Both the position numbers and the translations under genes were made by a program. 62,755 bases of DNA from Alphaproteobacteria bacterium (GTDB lineage: Bacteria; Pseudomonadota; Alphaproteobacteria; JAJFFI01), in assembly GCA_030066595.1 (NCBI GenBank), contig JASJBI010000017.1:1-62755 (forward strand), read 5' to 3'. This document shows positions 6,975 to 19,443 of this stretch, piece after piece. Numbering within the stretch: the stretch's first letter is position 1; the number at the start of each line of letters is the position of its first letter. Below the pieces are notes generated by a model, which was not told where the DNA came from, did no database searches, and saw only the letters and a list, made by a program, of their open reading frames with translations.

Positions 6975-9900
6975 ATGGAAACCCTGTTCTACCGCAACAA
7001 GCGGATCTTCGCCCTGGCGCTGGGCATGATCGTGACGATCGGTGCCTTCACCCTCTTGTCCATCGGCCGGCAGGAGGATCCGACCATCACCAATCTGTTC
7101 GCGACCATCGTCACGCCCTATCCCGGCGCCGACCCGGCCCGGGTCGAGGCGCTGGTCACGGAAAAGATCGAGGACGAACTGCGCGAGATCGCGGAGATCG
7201 ACGAGATCAACTCCACGTCGCGGTCCGGCATCTCGATCGTCAGCGTGGAGCTTTCGAAGTTCATCTCCGACGACGAGATCGAGCAAACCTGGTCGGAGAT
7301 CCGGGACGCGTTGGCCGATGCGGCGGTGCTGTTCCCGCCGGGCGTGCCGGAGCCGGAGTTCGACAACGACCGGACCGGCGCCTATACGGCGATCAGCGCG
7401 ATCGTCCCGCGCGTCGGCGCGACGGTCAACCCGGCGATCCTGAAACGATATGGCGAACTCCTGCAGGACCGCCTCAGGGGCCTGCCCGACACCAATCATG
7501 TGCGGCTGTTCGGCGAGCAGCAGGAGGAGGTCCTGGTCGAGATCGATCCGCGCCGGCTGGCCTCGCTCGGACTGTCGGCGGACCAGGTCTCGGCGGCGGT
7601 CGCCCGGGCCGACGCCAAGGTGCGGGCCGGCCAAGTCCGGGGCGTGCGGTCCGACCTGTTGATCGAGGTCGCCGGCGAGATCGAGACCCTGGATCGCATC
7701 CGCGAGATCCCGATCCGCAGCGGTCCGGACGGGCCGCTGCTGCGCCTCAGCGACGTGGCCACGGTGAGCCGCGCCGTGCGCCAGCCGGCCGAGAGCATCG
7801 CCTACGCCGACGGCGTTCCCGCCGTCTTGGTGGCGGCGCGCATGGAAGACGATCTGCAGGTCGATGCCTGGATGGCGAAGGTGCGCACCGTCTTGTCCAC
7901 ATTCGAGGCCGAGCTGCCGGCCGGCCTTGAGCACCGTCTCCTGTTCGACCAGAGCGTCTACACAGCGGACCGGCTCGCCGATCTGGGCGTCAATCTGTCC
8001 ATCGGCGTCGCGCTGGTGGTGACCATCCTGCTGATCACGCTGGGCTGGCGGGCGGCGATGGTCGTGGCGACGATCCTGCCGTTGGCGAGCCTCCTCTCCC
8101 TTTCGGCCCTGCATCAGATCGGCATTCCGATCCAGCAGATGTCCGTGACCGGATTGATCGTCGCCCTCGGCCTCTTGGTCGATGCGGCGATCGTCATGAC
8201 CGACGAGATCCGCCGCCGGCTCGAACAGGGCGTCGACCGTCTGGAGGCCGTGCGGGACGCGGTGCGGCGCCTGGCCGCGCCGCTCTTGGCCTCGACTGTC
8301 ACCACCGGCCTCGCCTTTATGCCGATGGCGCTGCTGCCGGGACCGGCGGGCGATTTCGTCGGCTCCATCGCGATCTCGGTGATCGTCATGGTGACCGCCT
8401 CCTTCCTGCTGGCCATGACCATCGCCCCGGCGATGGCCGGCTGGACCCTGCCACGCCAGGCCGAGGGCCGCCGGTGGTGGACCTTGGGCGTGCACTCCAA
8501 GGCTCTGAGCGGCGCCTTCCGCCGGTCCCTGGACCTGGCGCTGGCCCACCCGCGCCTCGCTGTCCTCGGCGCTCTGATCCTGCCGGTGATCGGCTTCGGC
8601 GCCTTTCCGACGCTCACGGCGCAGTTCTTCCCGGGCGTCGACCGGGATCAGTTCTACGTGCAGGTCAAGCTGGCCGGCGGCGCCTCGATCGCCGAGACCG
8701 AGCGCACCGCCCTGGCCGCGGGCCAAGTGATCGCCGGCCAGGATGGCGTCGAGCACGTCCACTGGGTGATCGGCGAGAGCGCGCCCTCCTTCTACTACAA
8801 CATGATCATGGACCGGGACGGTGTCGCCAGCTTCGCCGAAGCGCTGGTGACCACGGCCTCGCCCAAGGTCACAGACCGGGTCATCCCGACGCTCCAGGAA
8901 ACCCTCGACCGCGCCTTTCCCCAGGCCCAGGTCATCGTCCGCGGTCTGGTGCAGGGGCCGCCGGTCGACGCGCCGGTCGAGCTGCGCGTCGTCGGCCCAG
9001 ACCTGGACCTGCTGCGCGCCTTGGGAGACGACCTGCGCCGCCGCATGGCCGAGGTGCCGGAGATCACGCACGCCCGCACGACGCTGACCGGCGGCGACCC
9101 CAAGCTGATCGTCGATCTCGACGAAGACAAGGTACGGCTCGCCGGCATGGACCTCGGGGCGGTGGGCCGCCAGCTCGAGGCGACGCTCGAGGGCACCCTC
9201 GGCGGGTCGCTGGTCGAAGGCACGGAGGAGCTCCCGGTGCGGGTGCGCGTCGCGGCGCCCGGGCGCGCCAGCAGCGACGCGGTGCGCGCCCTCGACGTGG
9301 TCGGCCCGGATGCGGCGGCGCGGGCGGCCGCGGGCCTCTATCCCGGCGTCCCGCTGAGCGCGCTCGGCACGGTGCGCCTGGCGCCGTCGGAAAGCCCGAT
9401 CGTGCGGCGCGACGGCGAGCGGGTGAACACGGTCCAGGGCTTCGTCGCCCTCGGCGTGCTGCCGGAAGAGGCGCTCAAGACCGTGCAGGTCCGTTTGGCC
9501 GAGGAGCCCTTGGCCCTGCCGCCGGGCTATCGCATCGAATACGGCGGCGATTCCGACGCCCGTGGCGAAACCGTCACCAACCTGATGGCCTCGATGGGGC
9601 TGATCATCACCTTCAGCATCGCGACCATCGTGCTGACCTTCAACTCCTACCGCCTGTCGCTGATCGCCGGCGCGGTGACCGTGCTGTCCATGGGTCTGAG
9701 CTTTCTGGCGCTGGCCGTGTTCCGCTATCCCTTCGGCATTCAGGGGCTGATCGGCGTGATCGGCTCGGTCGGCGTCTCGATCAACGCGGCCATCATCATC
9801 ATGACCGCGCTGAAGGCCGACGCGGGCGCCATGGCCGGCGACCTGGTGCGCATGCGCGACGTCGTCATGGGATCCAGCCGACACATCGTCTCGACCACCG

Positions 9901-10139
9901 CGACCACCTTCGGCGGCTTTTTGCCCTTGATTCTCGCGGGCGGCGGGTTCTGGCCGCCCTTCGCTATGGCCATTGCCGGCGGGGTGCTGTTGTCCACGGT
10001 GGTGTCCTTCTACTTCACCCCGCCGATGTTCGCGCTGGCCATGCGGCCGCGAAAGGCCAAGCCGGAAGCAGTTTCCGGCCCAGAGCGCGCCGTGTCCGAC
10101 CGCGCGGTCCGGCTGGCGCCCGCCGTACAGGCGGCCTGA
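6975..10139 (+). CDS. RND family efflux transporter permease
   Basis: 1054-aa inner-membrane pump of AcrB size and plan: TM1 at the N-terminus, a porter domain, TM2-7 (about 335-530), a second porter domain and TM8-12 (about 860-1035). The TM4 motif reads GLLVDAAIVMTDE: Asp403 matches AcrB Asp407, while the partner Asp408 is Ala404. The TM10 position of AcrB Lys940 is Ile936 (GVSINAAII). The VDAAIVM string resembles metal-RND (CusA-like) TM4, but I see no methionine relay, so the substrate class is open. It is co-transcribed with the adaptor 3 bp upstream. A hairpin at 10170 could end the operon. Confidence 0.93.
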   Translation: METLFYRNKRIFALALGMIVTIGAFTLLSIGRQEDPTITNLFATIVTPYPGADPARVEALVTEKIEDELREIAEIDEINSTSRSGISIVSVELSKFISDDEIEQTWSEIRDALADAAVLFPPGVPEPEFDNDRTGAYTAISAIVPRVGATVNPAILKRYGELLQDRLRGLPDTNHVRLFGEQQEEVLVEIDPRRLASLGLSADQVSAAVARADAKVRAGQVRGVRSDLLIEVAGEIETLDRIREIPIRSGPDGPLLRLSDVATVSRAVRQPAESIAYADGVPAVLVAARMEDDLQVDAWMAKVRTVLSTFEAELPAGLEHRLLFDQSVYTADRLADLGVNLSIGVALVVTILLITLGWRAAMVVATILPLASLLSLSALHQIGIPIQQMSVTGLIVALGLLVDAAIVMTDEIRRRLEQGVDRLEAVRDAVRRLAAPLLASTVTTGLAFMPMALLPGPAGDFVGSIAISVIVMVTASFLLAMTIAPAMAGWTLPRQAEGRRWWTLGVHSKALSGAFRRSLDLALAHPRLAVLGALILPVIGFGAFPTLTAQFFPGVDRDQFYVQVKLAGGASIAETERTALAAGQVIAGQDGVEHVHWVIGESAPSFYYNMIMDRDGVASFAEALVTTASPKVTDRVIPTLQETLDRAFPQAQVIVRGLVQGPPVDAPVELRVVGPDLDLLRALGDDLRRRMAEVPEITHARTTLTGGDPKLIVDLDEDKVRLAGMDLGAVGRQLEATLEGTLGGSLVEGTEELPVRVRVAAPGRASSDAVRALDVVGPDAAARAAAGLYPGVPLSALGTVRLAPSESPIVRRDGERVNTVQGFVALGVLPEEALKTVQVRLAEEPLALPPGYRIEYGGDSDARGETVTNLMASMGLIITFSIATIVLTFNSYRLSLIAGAVTVLSMGLSFLALAVFRYPFGIQGLIGVIGSVGVSINAAIIIMTALKADAGAMAGDLVRMRDVVMGSSRHIVSTTATTFGGFLPLILAGGGFWPPFAMAIAGGVLLSTVVSFYFTPPMFALAMRPRKAKPEAVSGPERAVSDRAVRLAPAVQAA

Positions 10140-10169
10140 CGCACGGACCGGGCGGCCCGGATGACCCGG

Positions 10170-10201
10170 AGCACGATTTGGCTGAAAGGACCAATCGTGC
10201 T
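10170..10201 (+). terminator. Hairpin after the RND operon, possible terminator or repeat
   Basis: AGCACGATT (10170-10178) pairs with AATCGTGCT (10193-10201) around a 14-nt loop that can add two more pairs after a one-base bulge. TTTAA follows. It lies 31 bp after the pump stop codon. The T tract is short, so it may be a dispersed palindrome rather than an efficient terminator. Confidence 0.4.
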
Positions 10202-10259
10202 TTAAGCGTCACGGGGACATCCGATGGGAGCGCCGTCCCACGAAAAAACGGAGGCGTCG

Positions 10260-10694
10260 ATGTTCGGCAGCCCGTCCCTGGTCACCCGGATCGCCATCGG
10301 CAAGGGCATCGGATTCCTCTTCGGGCTCGCCGGGTTCGTCTCCATGCCCTGGTTCGTGGCCGAGGCGGACTGGCTGATCCGCTGGGGGATCCTGCTTTGG
10401 TACACGACGCTCGGCGCCATCATCGGGGTGTTCGGCGTCTTTACCTGGCACCCGATCCTGAAGCTGCCGATGCCGTGGTGGTTTCGCGCCCCGCTCTTGG
10501 GCGCGTGGATGAATTTCGTGCTGACCTTCTTTGCCTATGACGTGATGAGAACCATGATGCAGTCCATGTTCGGCCCGGACGGCCTGCTGGCCTCGCCGTG
10601 GTGGTTCACGGCCGAAGGCGCCGTTGTCGGGCTGGTCATCGGCTTCTTCGCGACCCGGTTCGGCGGCGAAGGCAAGGAGACGGTCGGCCGGTGA
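10260..10694 (+). CDS. Small four-helix membrane protein, function unknown
   Basis: 144 aa from the ATG at 10260, which has GGAGG six bases upstream; an in-frame ATG at 10224 would add 12 residues with a weaker site. Four hydrophobic segments can be seen: AIGKGIGFLFGLAGFVSMPW, ILLWYTTLGAIIGVFGVFTW, APLLGAWMNFVLTFFAYDVM and AEGAVVGLVIGFFATRF. There are no catalytic motifs. The DUF-like pattern of Trp/Phe-rich loops (HPILKLPMPWWFRAPLLG) is familiar from uncharacterised proteobacterial membrane proteins. It is convergent with eno, with 19 bp between stops. A role in the RND system is not supported by anything beyond proximity. Confidence 0.75.
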   Translation: MFGSPSLVTRIAIGKGIGFLFGLAGFVSMPWFVAEADWLIRWGILLWYTTLGAIIGVFGVFTWHPILKLPMPWWFRAPLLGAWMNFVLTFFAYDVMRTMMQSMFGPDGLLASPWWFTAEGAVVGLVIGFFATRFGGEGKETVGR

Positions 10695-10713
10695 CGCGGC
10701 TGATCGGCCGCGC

Positions 10714-12856
<2,143 letters not shown>

Positions 12857-12893
12857 CCGGCGTCCCCTCTCCCTGACGATCCTGCGCCGTCCA

Positions 12894-13493
12894 CTAGCCC
12901 GATCGGCCGGGGGATTGCAAGGCTCTCACGATGTTCAAGAACAGATCCGCCTGTTCCCGCGCGTCCTCGACGGCGAGATGGGTATGCGGGCGGTGTGAGA
13001 GCCATTCCTTCGGCATATTGCGCTTTGTGGACTTGCGATAGGTGATGCCGTCGCGGCCGGCGCCCAGCGCGGTCCAGGCCAGGGACTTGATGTCCATGCC
13101 ACTGTGGCCGAAGGGAGAGGAGCCGACGAAGCGGATCTGATACCAGTAGACAAACATCATATCGAACAGCAGCGGATAGCCGATGAACACGGGCCGCCCT
13201 GGCAGCCTCTTCAGCCAGGCGTCGTAATCCATCATGACCTGCTGCGGAGGCCGCGCGTCTTTGCGGCAGGCTTCCCAAGCCTCCGGTTGGGTCTCCCACC
13301 AGGCCATGGTGCGCGGATGCGGCCGCGCCTCAGGCAACGGATCCAAATTTGCTGCAAATCGGCCCAGCTCCTCGCCATCCAAGCTGACCGCGACGCTGCC
13401 CAGGCTCAGCATGGAATGGGCGCCGGGAATAGGGCCGTCGGCCTCTATGTCGGTCGAAACATAGACCTCATCTGGTTGGCGCTCGCGGCTCAT
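12894..13493 (-). CDS. DEDDh-type 3'-5' exonuclease
   Basis: About 199 aa (209 if the upstream ATG at 13523 is used; AGGA nine bases before 13493 favours the shorter form). It has the ribonuclease H-fold exonuclease pattern: Exo I DIEADG near the N-terminus, a central [10 protein letters not shown] region, and Exo [14 protein letters not shown] with the His-x4-Asp of the DEDDh subclass. Similar short proteins act on RNA or DNA 3' ends (RNase T, DnaQ-like); the substrate is not evident. It lies 37 bp upstream of kdsA on the same strand, in a position where pyrG and kdsA are adjacent in many relatives. Confidence 0.8.
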   Translation of the reverse strand: MSRERQPDEVYVSTDIEADGPIPGAHSMLSLGSVAVSLDGEELGRFAANLDPLPEARPHPRTMAWWETQPEAWEACRKDARPPQQVMMDYDAWLKRLPGRPVFIGYPLLFDMMFVYWYQIRFVGSSPFGHSGMDIKSLAWTALGAGRDGITYRKSTKRNMPKEWLSHRPHTHLAVEDAREQADLFLNIVRALQSPGRSG

Positions 13494-13666
13494 CCGTCGG
13501 GTTCCTGCTGCAATATCGGCCATCGCGAAAACTGATTGCTTCCCTGAACGCCGGATGAACGCGGCGCTCAGCTTTCATTCAAGCGACCAACACTAGGCTC
13601 CCCTGCAGTGCTGCCCGGCCGGCCTGCGGCCACGGCACGGAGAATTCCACGCAAGGGAGCTTCGTC

Positions 13667-13885
13667 ATGACACGAACCGCACTCAAATCAAAGGCCCTCC
13701 CCATCCTCGCGATCGCGGGCGCCGCCTTGCTGCTGACCGGGTGCCACCTGCACGGGTCCGGGCATCACGCCGCTGCACGCCACGTCTACAAGCACGGCTA
13801 CAAGGACGGCTACGTCCAGGCGCACAAGCAGGACCGCCGGCGCTATCGCCGCCACCATCGCCGCCACCACCGCGACGACGACTGA
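13667..13885 (+). CDS. Small His/Arg-rich lipoprotein
   Basis: 72 aa with a good ribosome site (AAGGGAG, 7 nt from ATG). It has a signal peptide with lipobox LLTGC, so Cys26 would be lipidated. The rest is very rich in His (about 14 of 47 mature residues), Lys/Arg and Tyr, and ends RRYRRHHRRHHRDDD. Such composition suggests metal or polyanion binding at the envelope, but no family is recognised. It is followed after 65 bp by another small lipoprotein gene on the same strand. Its 5' gap is shared with the divergent exonuclease gene. Confidence 0.75.
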   Translation: MTRTALKSKALPILAIAGAALLLTGCHLHGSGHHAAARHVYKHGYKDGYVQAHKQDRRRYRRHHRRHHRDDD

Positions 13886-13950
13886 CCCCGCTGCCACGCC
13901 CGGTCGCGCCGGACGGCCCGCACTCCCAAGCCAATGAACGGAGGGACCCC

Positions 13951-14196
13951 ATGACCCGTTTTGCCATTCCCCTCGCCGCGCTCGGCATGCTGATGCTGGC
14001 CGCCTGCGGCACCAGCACCACCGACCGCGCGCTCAGCGGCGCCGCCATCGGCGCGGGCGCCGGCGCGGCGGCCGGCGCCGTCACCGGCGGCAGCGTCGTC
14101 GCCGGCACGATCATCGGCGCCGCGGCGGGTGCGGCCGCCGGCGGCCTCACCCGGCCGGAAGACTTCGACCTGGGCGACCCCGTCTGGCGCCGTTGA
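13951..14196 (+). CDS. Small glycine-zipper lipoprotein
   Basis: 81 aa with an ideal ribosome site (GGAGGG, 7 nt from ATG 13951). Lipobox MLAAC directs lipidation at Cys19. The body is a Gly/Ala zipper (GAAIGAGAGAAAGAVTGG, then [14 protein letters not shown]), the pattern of YMGG/OsmB-like outer-membrane lipoproteins that insert or oligomerise through small-residue helices. A strong terminator follows at 14248. It may be co-transcribed with the His-rich lipoprotein. Confidence 0.82.
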   Translation: MTRFAIPLAALGMLMLAACGTSTTDRALSGAAIGAGAGAAAGAVTGGSVVAGTIIGAAAGAAAGGLTRPEDFDLGDPVWRR

Positions 14197-14247
14197 CGCC
14201 CGACCCCGGCCCTTCTCCCGCCAGGGGCCGGCGTCGCGTCGCGGGAG

Positions 14248-14279
14248 CGGCCTGCCAGGTAGGCGGGCCGTTCTTTTTT
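14248..14279 (+). terminator. Rho-independent terminator after the lipoprotein genes
   Basis: Nine-base-pair stem CGGCCTGCC/GGCGGGCCG (one G-T pair), five-base loop AGGTA, then TTCTTTTTT. It lies 51 bp after the glycine-zipper lipoprotein. It is the best intrinsic terminator on the plus strand of this window. Confidence 0.88.
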
Positions 14280-14319
14280 GGGTCGGGCGCCGGCGACCTG
14301 GCGCGTGCGCACCCTCCCA

Positions 14320-14385
14320 CTTCGACAGGCTCAGTGTGAGGGTCATCTTGGCCTACGCGTTAACCTCATGCTGAGCTTGTCGAAG
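14320..14385. repeat. Short interspersed palindrome of the CTTCGACAGGCTCAG type
   Basis: CTTCGACAGGCTCAG (14320-14334) and CTGAGCTTGTCGAAG (14371-14385) form inverted arms matching at 14 of 15 bases. The spacer also has weaker TGTGAGG/CCTCATG pairing. This sequence type is a common dispersed repeat in proteobacterial intergenic DNA. It sits between the lipoprotein terminator and the pyrG stop. Confidence 0.75.
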
Positions 14386-14424
14386 CGTGAGGTCGATCGA
14401 GATCTCCGGACGGGCAGAAACCGC

Positions 14425-16119
<1,695 letters not shown>

Positions 16120-16174
16120 TCATAAGAAAGGGGCGGCTCAGACGGCCGCCCTGCTGCTGCCCATGCCGGCACGC

Positions 16175-16525
16175 TCATTGGTCGTTGGTCGGGGGGCTCG
16201 GGACGCTCGGGACCGCGGGCGCACTGGGCGCCTCGCCGGCAGGCGGCGCCGTCGTCCCCACGGGTTCACGCACAACCGACCCGGAATCGCCCGTCCGGCT
16301 GGCCAGGATGGCCAGGGTGATGCTGGTGGCGAAGAACAGCGCCGCCAGCACCGCGGTGGTGCGGGTCAAAAGATTGGCCGTATCGCGCCCGGTCATGAAA
16401 CCGCCCATGCCGCCACCGCCGCTGCCGCCAATGCCCAGCCCGCCGCCCTCGCTGCGCTGGACCAGGATCACGCCGACCAGGGCGATCGCGATCAAAAGAT
16501 GTATGACGAGTAGGATCGTACTCAT
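16175..16525 (-). CDS. secG: Preprotein translocase subunit SecG
   Basis: 116-aa inner-membrane protein of the SecYEG channel. Two transmembrane helices are visible (about 3-22 STILLVIHLLIAIALVGVIL, and 52-73 TTAVLAALFFATSITLAILA), linked by a Gly-rich cytoplasmic loop with the diagnostic VQRSEGGGLG...GG motif. The C-terminal tail is a Pro/Ala-rich extension of about 40 residues, as in other alphaproteobacteria. It lies downstream of tpiA on the same strand (78 bp). Confidence 0.94.
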   Translation of the reverse strand: MSTILLVIHLLIAIALVGVILVQRSEGGGLGIGGSGGGGMGGFMTGRDTANLLTRTTAVLAALFFATSITLAILASRTGDSGSVVREPVGTTAPPAGEAPSAPAVPSVPSPPTNDQ

Positions 16526-16603
16526 GGGAATTCCGGGCGCTGGCCTCGGGCGCCTATGTAATGCTTCGGCCGGGCAATTGCCAGTGTTGCGCGGTGCGTG
16601 CGA

Positions 16604-17359
16604 CTAATTTCCCGGGCAAGCCGCGATGATCGCATGGAAATCCGCGGCTTTCAGACTGGCGCCGCCGACCAGCGCCCCGTCGACGTCCGCCAGCGCCAGA
16701 ATCTCGGCCGCGTTGTCGGGTTTCACCGAGCCGCCATAGAGGATGCGGAACCCGGCACCCTGGCCCGTGCGTTCGTCCAGCCAGGCCCGGATTCGGCCGT
16801 GCATGGCGGCGATCTCCTCCAAGGTGGGCGTCCGCCCGGTGCCGATCGCCCAGACCGGCTCGTAGGCGATGATCGCAGTCTCGGGCGCCAGCGCGGAGGG
16901 CGCCGAGCCGGCCAGTTGCCGCACCACCACCCCTTCCGCGTCTCCCGCGTCGCGCTCGGCCTCCGTTTCGCCGACGCACAGAATGGCCACCAAACCGGCC
17001 CGCTGGGCCGCCTCCGCCTTCGCCCGGACCTGGGCGTCGGTCTCGCCATGGTCGGCGCGCCGCTCGGAATGGCCGACGATGACGTGGCCGCAACCGGCAT
17101 CCCGAAGCATTTCCGCCGAGATGTCGCCGGTGTGCGCGCCGTTCGCCTCGGCGTGGCAGTCCTGGCCGCCCCAGCCAAAGCCGCGCCGCCCCGCCCCGTC
17201 GACCGCATGAAGCAGCGTCGCGGGCGGGCAGAGGACCACGTCGCAATGAGACGGCGGACCGCCGGTTCGCTCCGCCAGGTCTGCGATCAGCGCCAACGCC
17301 TCCTCGCGGAGACCGTTCATCTTCCAGTTGCCGGCGATCATCGGCCGCCTGTCAGACAT
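16604..17359 (-). CDS. tpiA: Triosephosphate isomerase
   Basis: Interconverts glyceraldehyde 3-phosphate and dihydroxyacetone phosphate. The ATG at 17359 gives 251 aa; the frame runs further upstream but has no homologous sequence there. Catalytic residues can be seen: Lys in AGNWKMNG, His in VIVGHSERR, and Glu in [14 protein letters not shown]. The phosphate-binding [10 protein letters not shown] and GALVGGASL loops are intact. It is divergent from ppiD, with promoters in the 186-bp gap. Confidence 0.97.
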   Translation of the reverse strand: MSDRRPMIAGNWKMNGLREEALALIADLAERTGGPPSHCDVVLCPPATLLHAVDGAGRRGFGWGGQDCHAEANGAHTGDISAEMLRDAGCGHVIVGHSERRADHGETDAQVRAKAEAAQRAGLVAILCVGETEAERDAGDAEGVVVRQLAGSAPSALAPETAIIAYEPVWAIGTGRTPTLEEIAAMHGRIRAWLDERTGQGAGFRILYGGSVKPDNAAEILALADVDGALVGGASLKAADFHAIIAACPGN

Positions 17360-17464
17360 GCCGGAGCCCCCTCTCCTCTTTGCTGGTCGGGGCGGCTCAT
17401 AGCACAGGCTGGCAAAGTCCGCCACGACGGCCCACATAAGCAGCGGCGGTCACGGGAATGCGTG

Positions 17465-17493
17465 TTGCTGGCCGATTTCGCCGCCCCTATGAT
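17465..17493 (+). promoter_or_regulatory. Sigma-70-like promoter of ppiD-trpE
   Basis: TTGCTG (17465-17470), a 17-bp spacer, and TATGAT (17488-17493). It lies 52 bp upstream of the ppiD start codon. It is the only convincing promoter before trpE, which begins 11 bp after ppiD. Confidence 0.5.
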
Positions 17494-17545
17494 GCCGGCC
17501 CGCTTCCGCCGGCCGCGGCTATCGCAATTCAAGAGGGCGTTCAAC

Positions 17546-19432
17546 ATGTTGCAGTCGATGCGCAAATCCTCGAAGTCCTGGGTCATGGGGATCCTGTTCG
17601 GCTTCCTGATCTTGAGCTTCGCCGTTTGGGGCATCGGCGACATCTTCCGCGGCGGCCAGCAGGAAGCCTCCGTGGCGCAGGTGGGTGACCTGGAGATCAC
17701 CCAGACGACGTTCATCCGCGAGTATCAGCGTCAGATCGCCCAGGTGCAGCAGCAGTTCGGCGGTCAGATCGACGCCGAGACGCTGAACAACCCGGTTCTC
17801 GGGCGGCAGGTGGCGGCCAGCATGGCGGAACGCATCATGCTCGATCTCGCGACCCAGGACCTGGGGATCGTGGTGTCCGACCAGGTGGTCAGCGACGTCA
17901 TTCAAAACGACCCCAACCTGCAGCCCAATTTCGGCGGCTTCAACTACGCCTACTACGAGCAGATCGTCCGCAATTTGGGCTACACGGTGGCCGGCTATGA
18001 GGCCAATATGCGGCGCGAGCTCGGCCGCGCCCGCCTGATGGCATCGATCGGAGACTCGGCTGCGGCGCCGACGGCGCTGACGGAAGAGCTCTACAAGCTG
18101 CGCAGCGAGCGCCGGGTGGCGGAGGTGCTACGGGTGCCCGCGGAGGCCGATTCGGTTGCGGAGCCCGACCAGGCCGCCATCGAGAACTGGCACAAAGGCC
18201 ATTCGCGCGACTTCATGGCGCCGGAGTACCGGGCGATCTCGGCGATCGTGCTGCGGCCGGAAGACCTCATGAAAGAGATCCAGGTGCCGGAGGACCAGCT
18301 TCGCGAAAGCTACGAGTCCCGCCAGGACGAGTTCACCACGCCGGAAATGCGGACAGCCTCCCAGCTCGTTTTCAGCGACGAAGCCGGAGCGAAAAAGGCG
18401 CATGAGCTCGTCACGGCGGGCAAGAGCCTTGCGGAGGCCGCCGCCGAGACCGGCAACCCCGCGGGCGTGATCGAGCTGGGCGCGCTCAGCCGCAGGCAGT
18501 TCCTGCCCGAACTGGTGGATTCGGTGTTCCTGCTTCAGGAGGGCGGGTACAGCGCCCCGCTGCGCTCGCCTCTTGGCTGGCACGTCATCCAGGTCACGAA
18601 GATCGAGCCCGGCGGCAGCCAGTCCTTCGAACAGGTGCGCGACCAAATCGCGGACGGGATCAAGCGGGAGCAAGCGATCGACGCGCTGTACGGCCTGATC
18701 ACCAAGGTCGAGGACGAGCTCTCCGCCGGGTCGACGATGGACGAGGCCGGCAAGGCGCTGAACGTGCCGGTGACCAAGGTCGACGCGGTGGATGCTCGGG
18801 GCAACGGGCCCGACGGGACGCCTCTGGCCGACCTGCCGACGGACCCGGACTTCCTCAGGAGCGCCTTCGCCACCGGCGAAGGGCTTGAGAGCGATCTGGT
18901 CGAGACCGCCTCGGGCGCCGCCTTTATCCTGCGGGTCGACGGCATCACCGCGCCGGCCGTGCGCCCGCTGGACCAGGTTCGCGGGCAGGTAATCGCGGAC
19001 TGGAAAGCGGATCAGGCTCGCCAGCGCGCGGCGGCCAAGGCCGAGGAATTGGCCGACGCGATCAAGGGCGGGCGCAACGCTGCCGACGTGGCGGCGGAGA
19101 ACGGGCTCGAGGCCTCGACCACCGATCCGTTCACGCGGGACGGCGCCGGCGCGGATCTGCCGCGCGAGCTGATCGAGAAGGTGTTTGCCGCCGCGCGCGG
19201 CGAAGTGGTGACCGCCGAGGGCCGCGACAGCGCATTGGTCGCCCGGGTGGCGGACGTGCTCTCCGGCGACCCGGCGCAGGCAAAGGGCGAGCGCGACGCG
19301 ATCGGGGAAGAGGTCAGCGGCGCCATCGCCGAAGACCTTGTGATTCAGCTCCGCGCGGCGCTGCGGCAGCGCTTTCCGATCGAGCTGAACCAGGCGGCGA
19401 TCGATCGCGCACTCCAGCCGAACTATCCCTGA
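17546..19432 (+). CDS. ppiD: Peptidylprolyl isomerase / periplasmic chaperone PpiD
   Basis: 628-aa inner-membrane-anchored periplasmic folding factor. The ATG at 17546 is preceded by GAGGG; the frame extends 900 bp upstream over tpiA, which is rejected. Order: short cytoplasmic N-terminus, one TM helix (about 14-34, GILFGFLILSFAVWGIGDIF), a SurA-type chaperone N-domain (VGDLEITQTTFIREYQRQIA), a parvulin-like domain (about 265-360, with LRSPLGWHVIQVTKIEPG), and a second, less conserved SurA-like region to the end. It helps outer-membrane proteins leave the Sec channel, consistent with skp, bamA and rseP elsewhere in the window. It is probably co-transcribed with trpE. Confidence 0.93.
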   Translation: MLQSMRKSSKSWVMGILFGFLILSFAVWGIGDIFRGGQQEASVAQVGDLEITQTTFIREYQRQIAQVQQQFGGQIDAETLNNPVLGRQVAASMAERIMLDLATQDLGIVVSDQVVSDVIQNDPNLQPNFGGFNYAYYEQIVRNLGYTVAGYEANMRRELGRARLMASIGDSAAAPTALTEELYKLRSERRVAEVLRVPAEADSVAEPDQAAIENWHKGHSRDFMAPEYRAISAIVLRPEDLMKEIQVPEDQLRESYESRQDEFTTPEMRTASQLVFSDEAGAKKAHELVTAGKSLAEAAAETGNPAGVIELGALSRRQFLPELVDSVFLLQEGGYSAPLRSPLGWHVIQVTKIEPGGSQSFEQVRDQIADGIKREQAIDALYGLITKVEDELSAGSTMDEAGKALNVPVTKVDAVDARGNGPDGTPLADLPTDPDFLRSAFATGEGLESDLVETASGAAFILRVDGITAPAVRPLDQVRGQVIADWKADQARQRAAAKAEELADAIKGGRNAADVAAENGLEASTTDPFTRDGAGADLPRELIEKVFAAARGEVVTAEGRDSALVARVADVLSGDPAQAKGERDAIGEEVSGAIAEDLVIQLRAALRQRFPIELNQAAIDRALQPNYP

Positions 19433-19443
19433 CCGACGCGACC

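Noticed and set aside
5853..9884. 1343-codon open frame on the minus strand, His/Asp/Gly/Arg-rich
   Set aside because: It is antisense to the clear adaptor and RND pump genes. The composition is that of the reverse frame of GC-rich coding DNA, with no domain.
8474..10540. 688-codon plus-strand frame overlapping the pump and the small membrane gene
   Set aside because: Arg/Gly/Pro-rich frame-shifted shadow of the RND permease.
16598..17545. 300-codon N-terminal extension of the ppiD frame
   Set aside because: Antisense to tpiA. The chosen ATG has a ribosome site and is directly followed by the membrane anchor.
19433..19443. Search for a trp leader peptide and attenuator before trpE
   Set aside because: Only 11 bp separate ppiD from trpE, with no Trp-codon leader or terminator.
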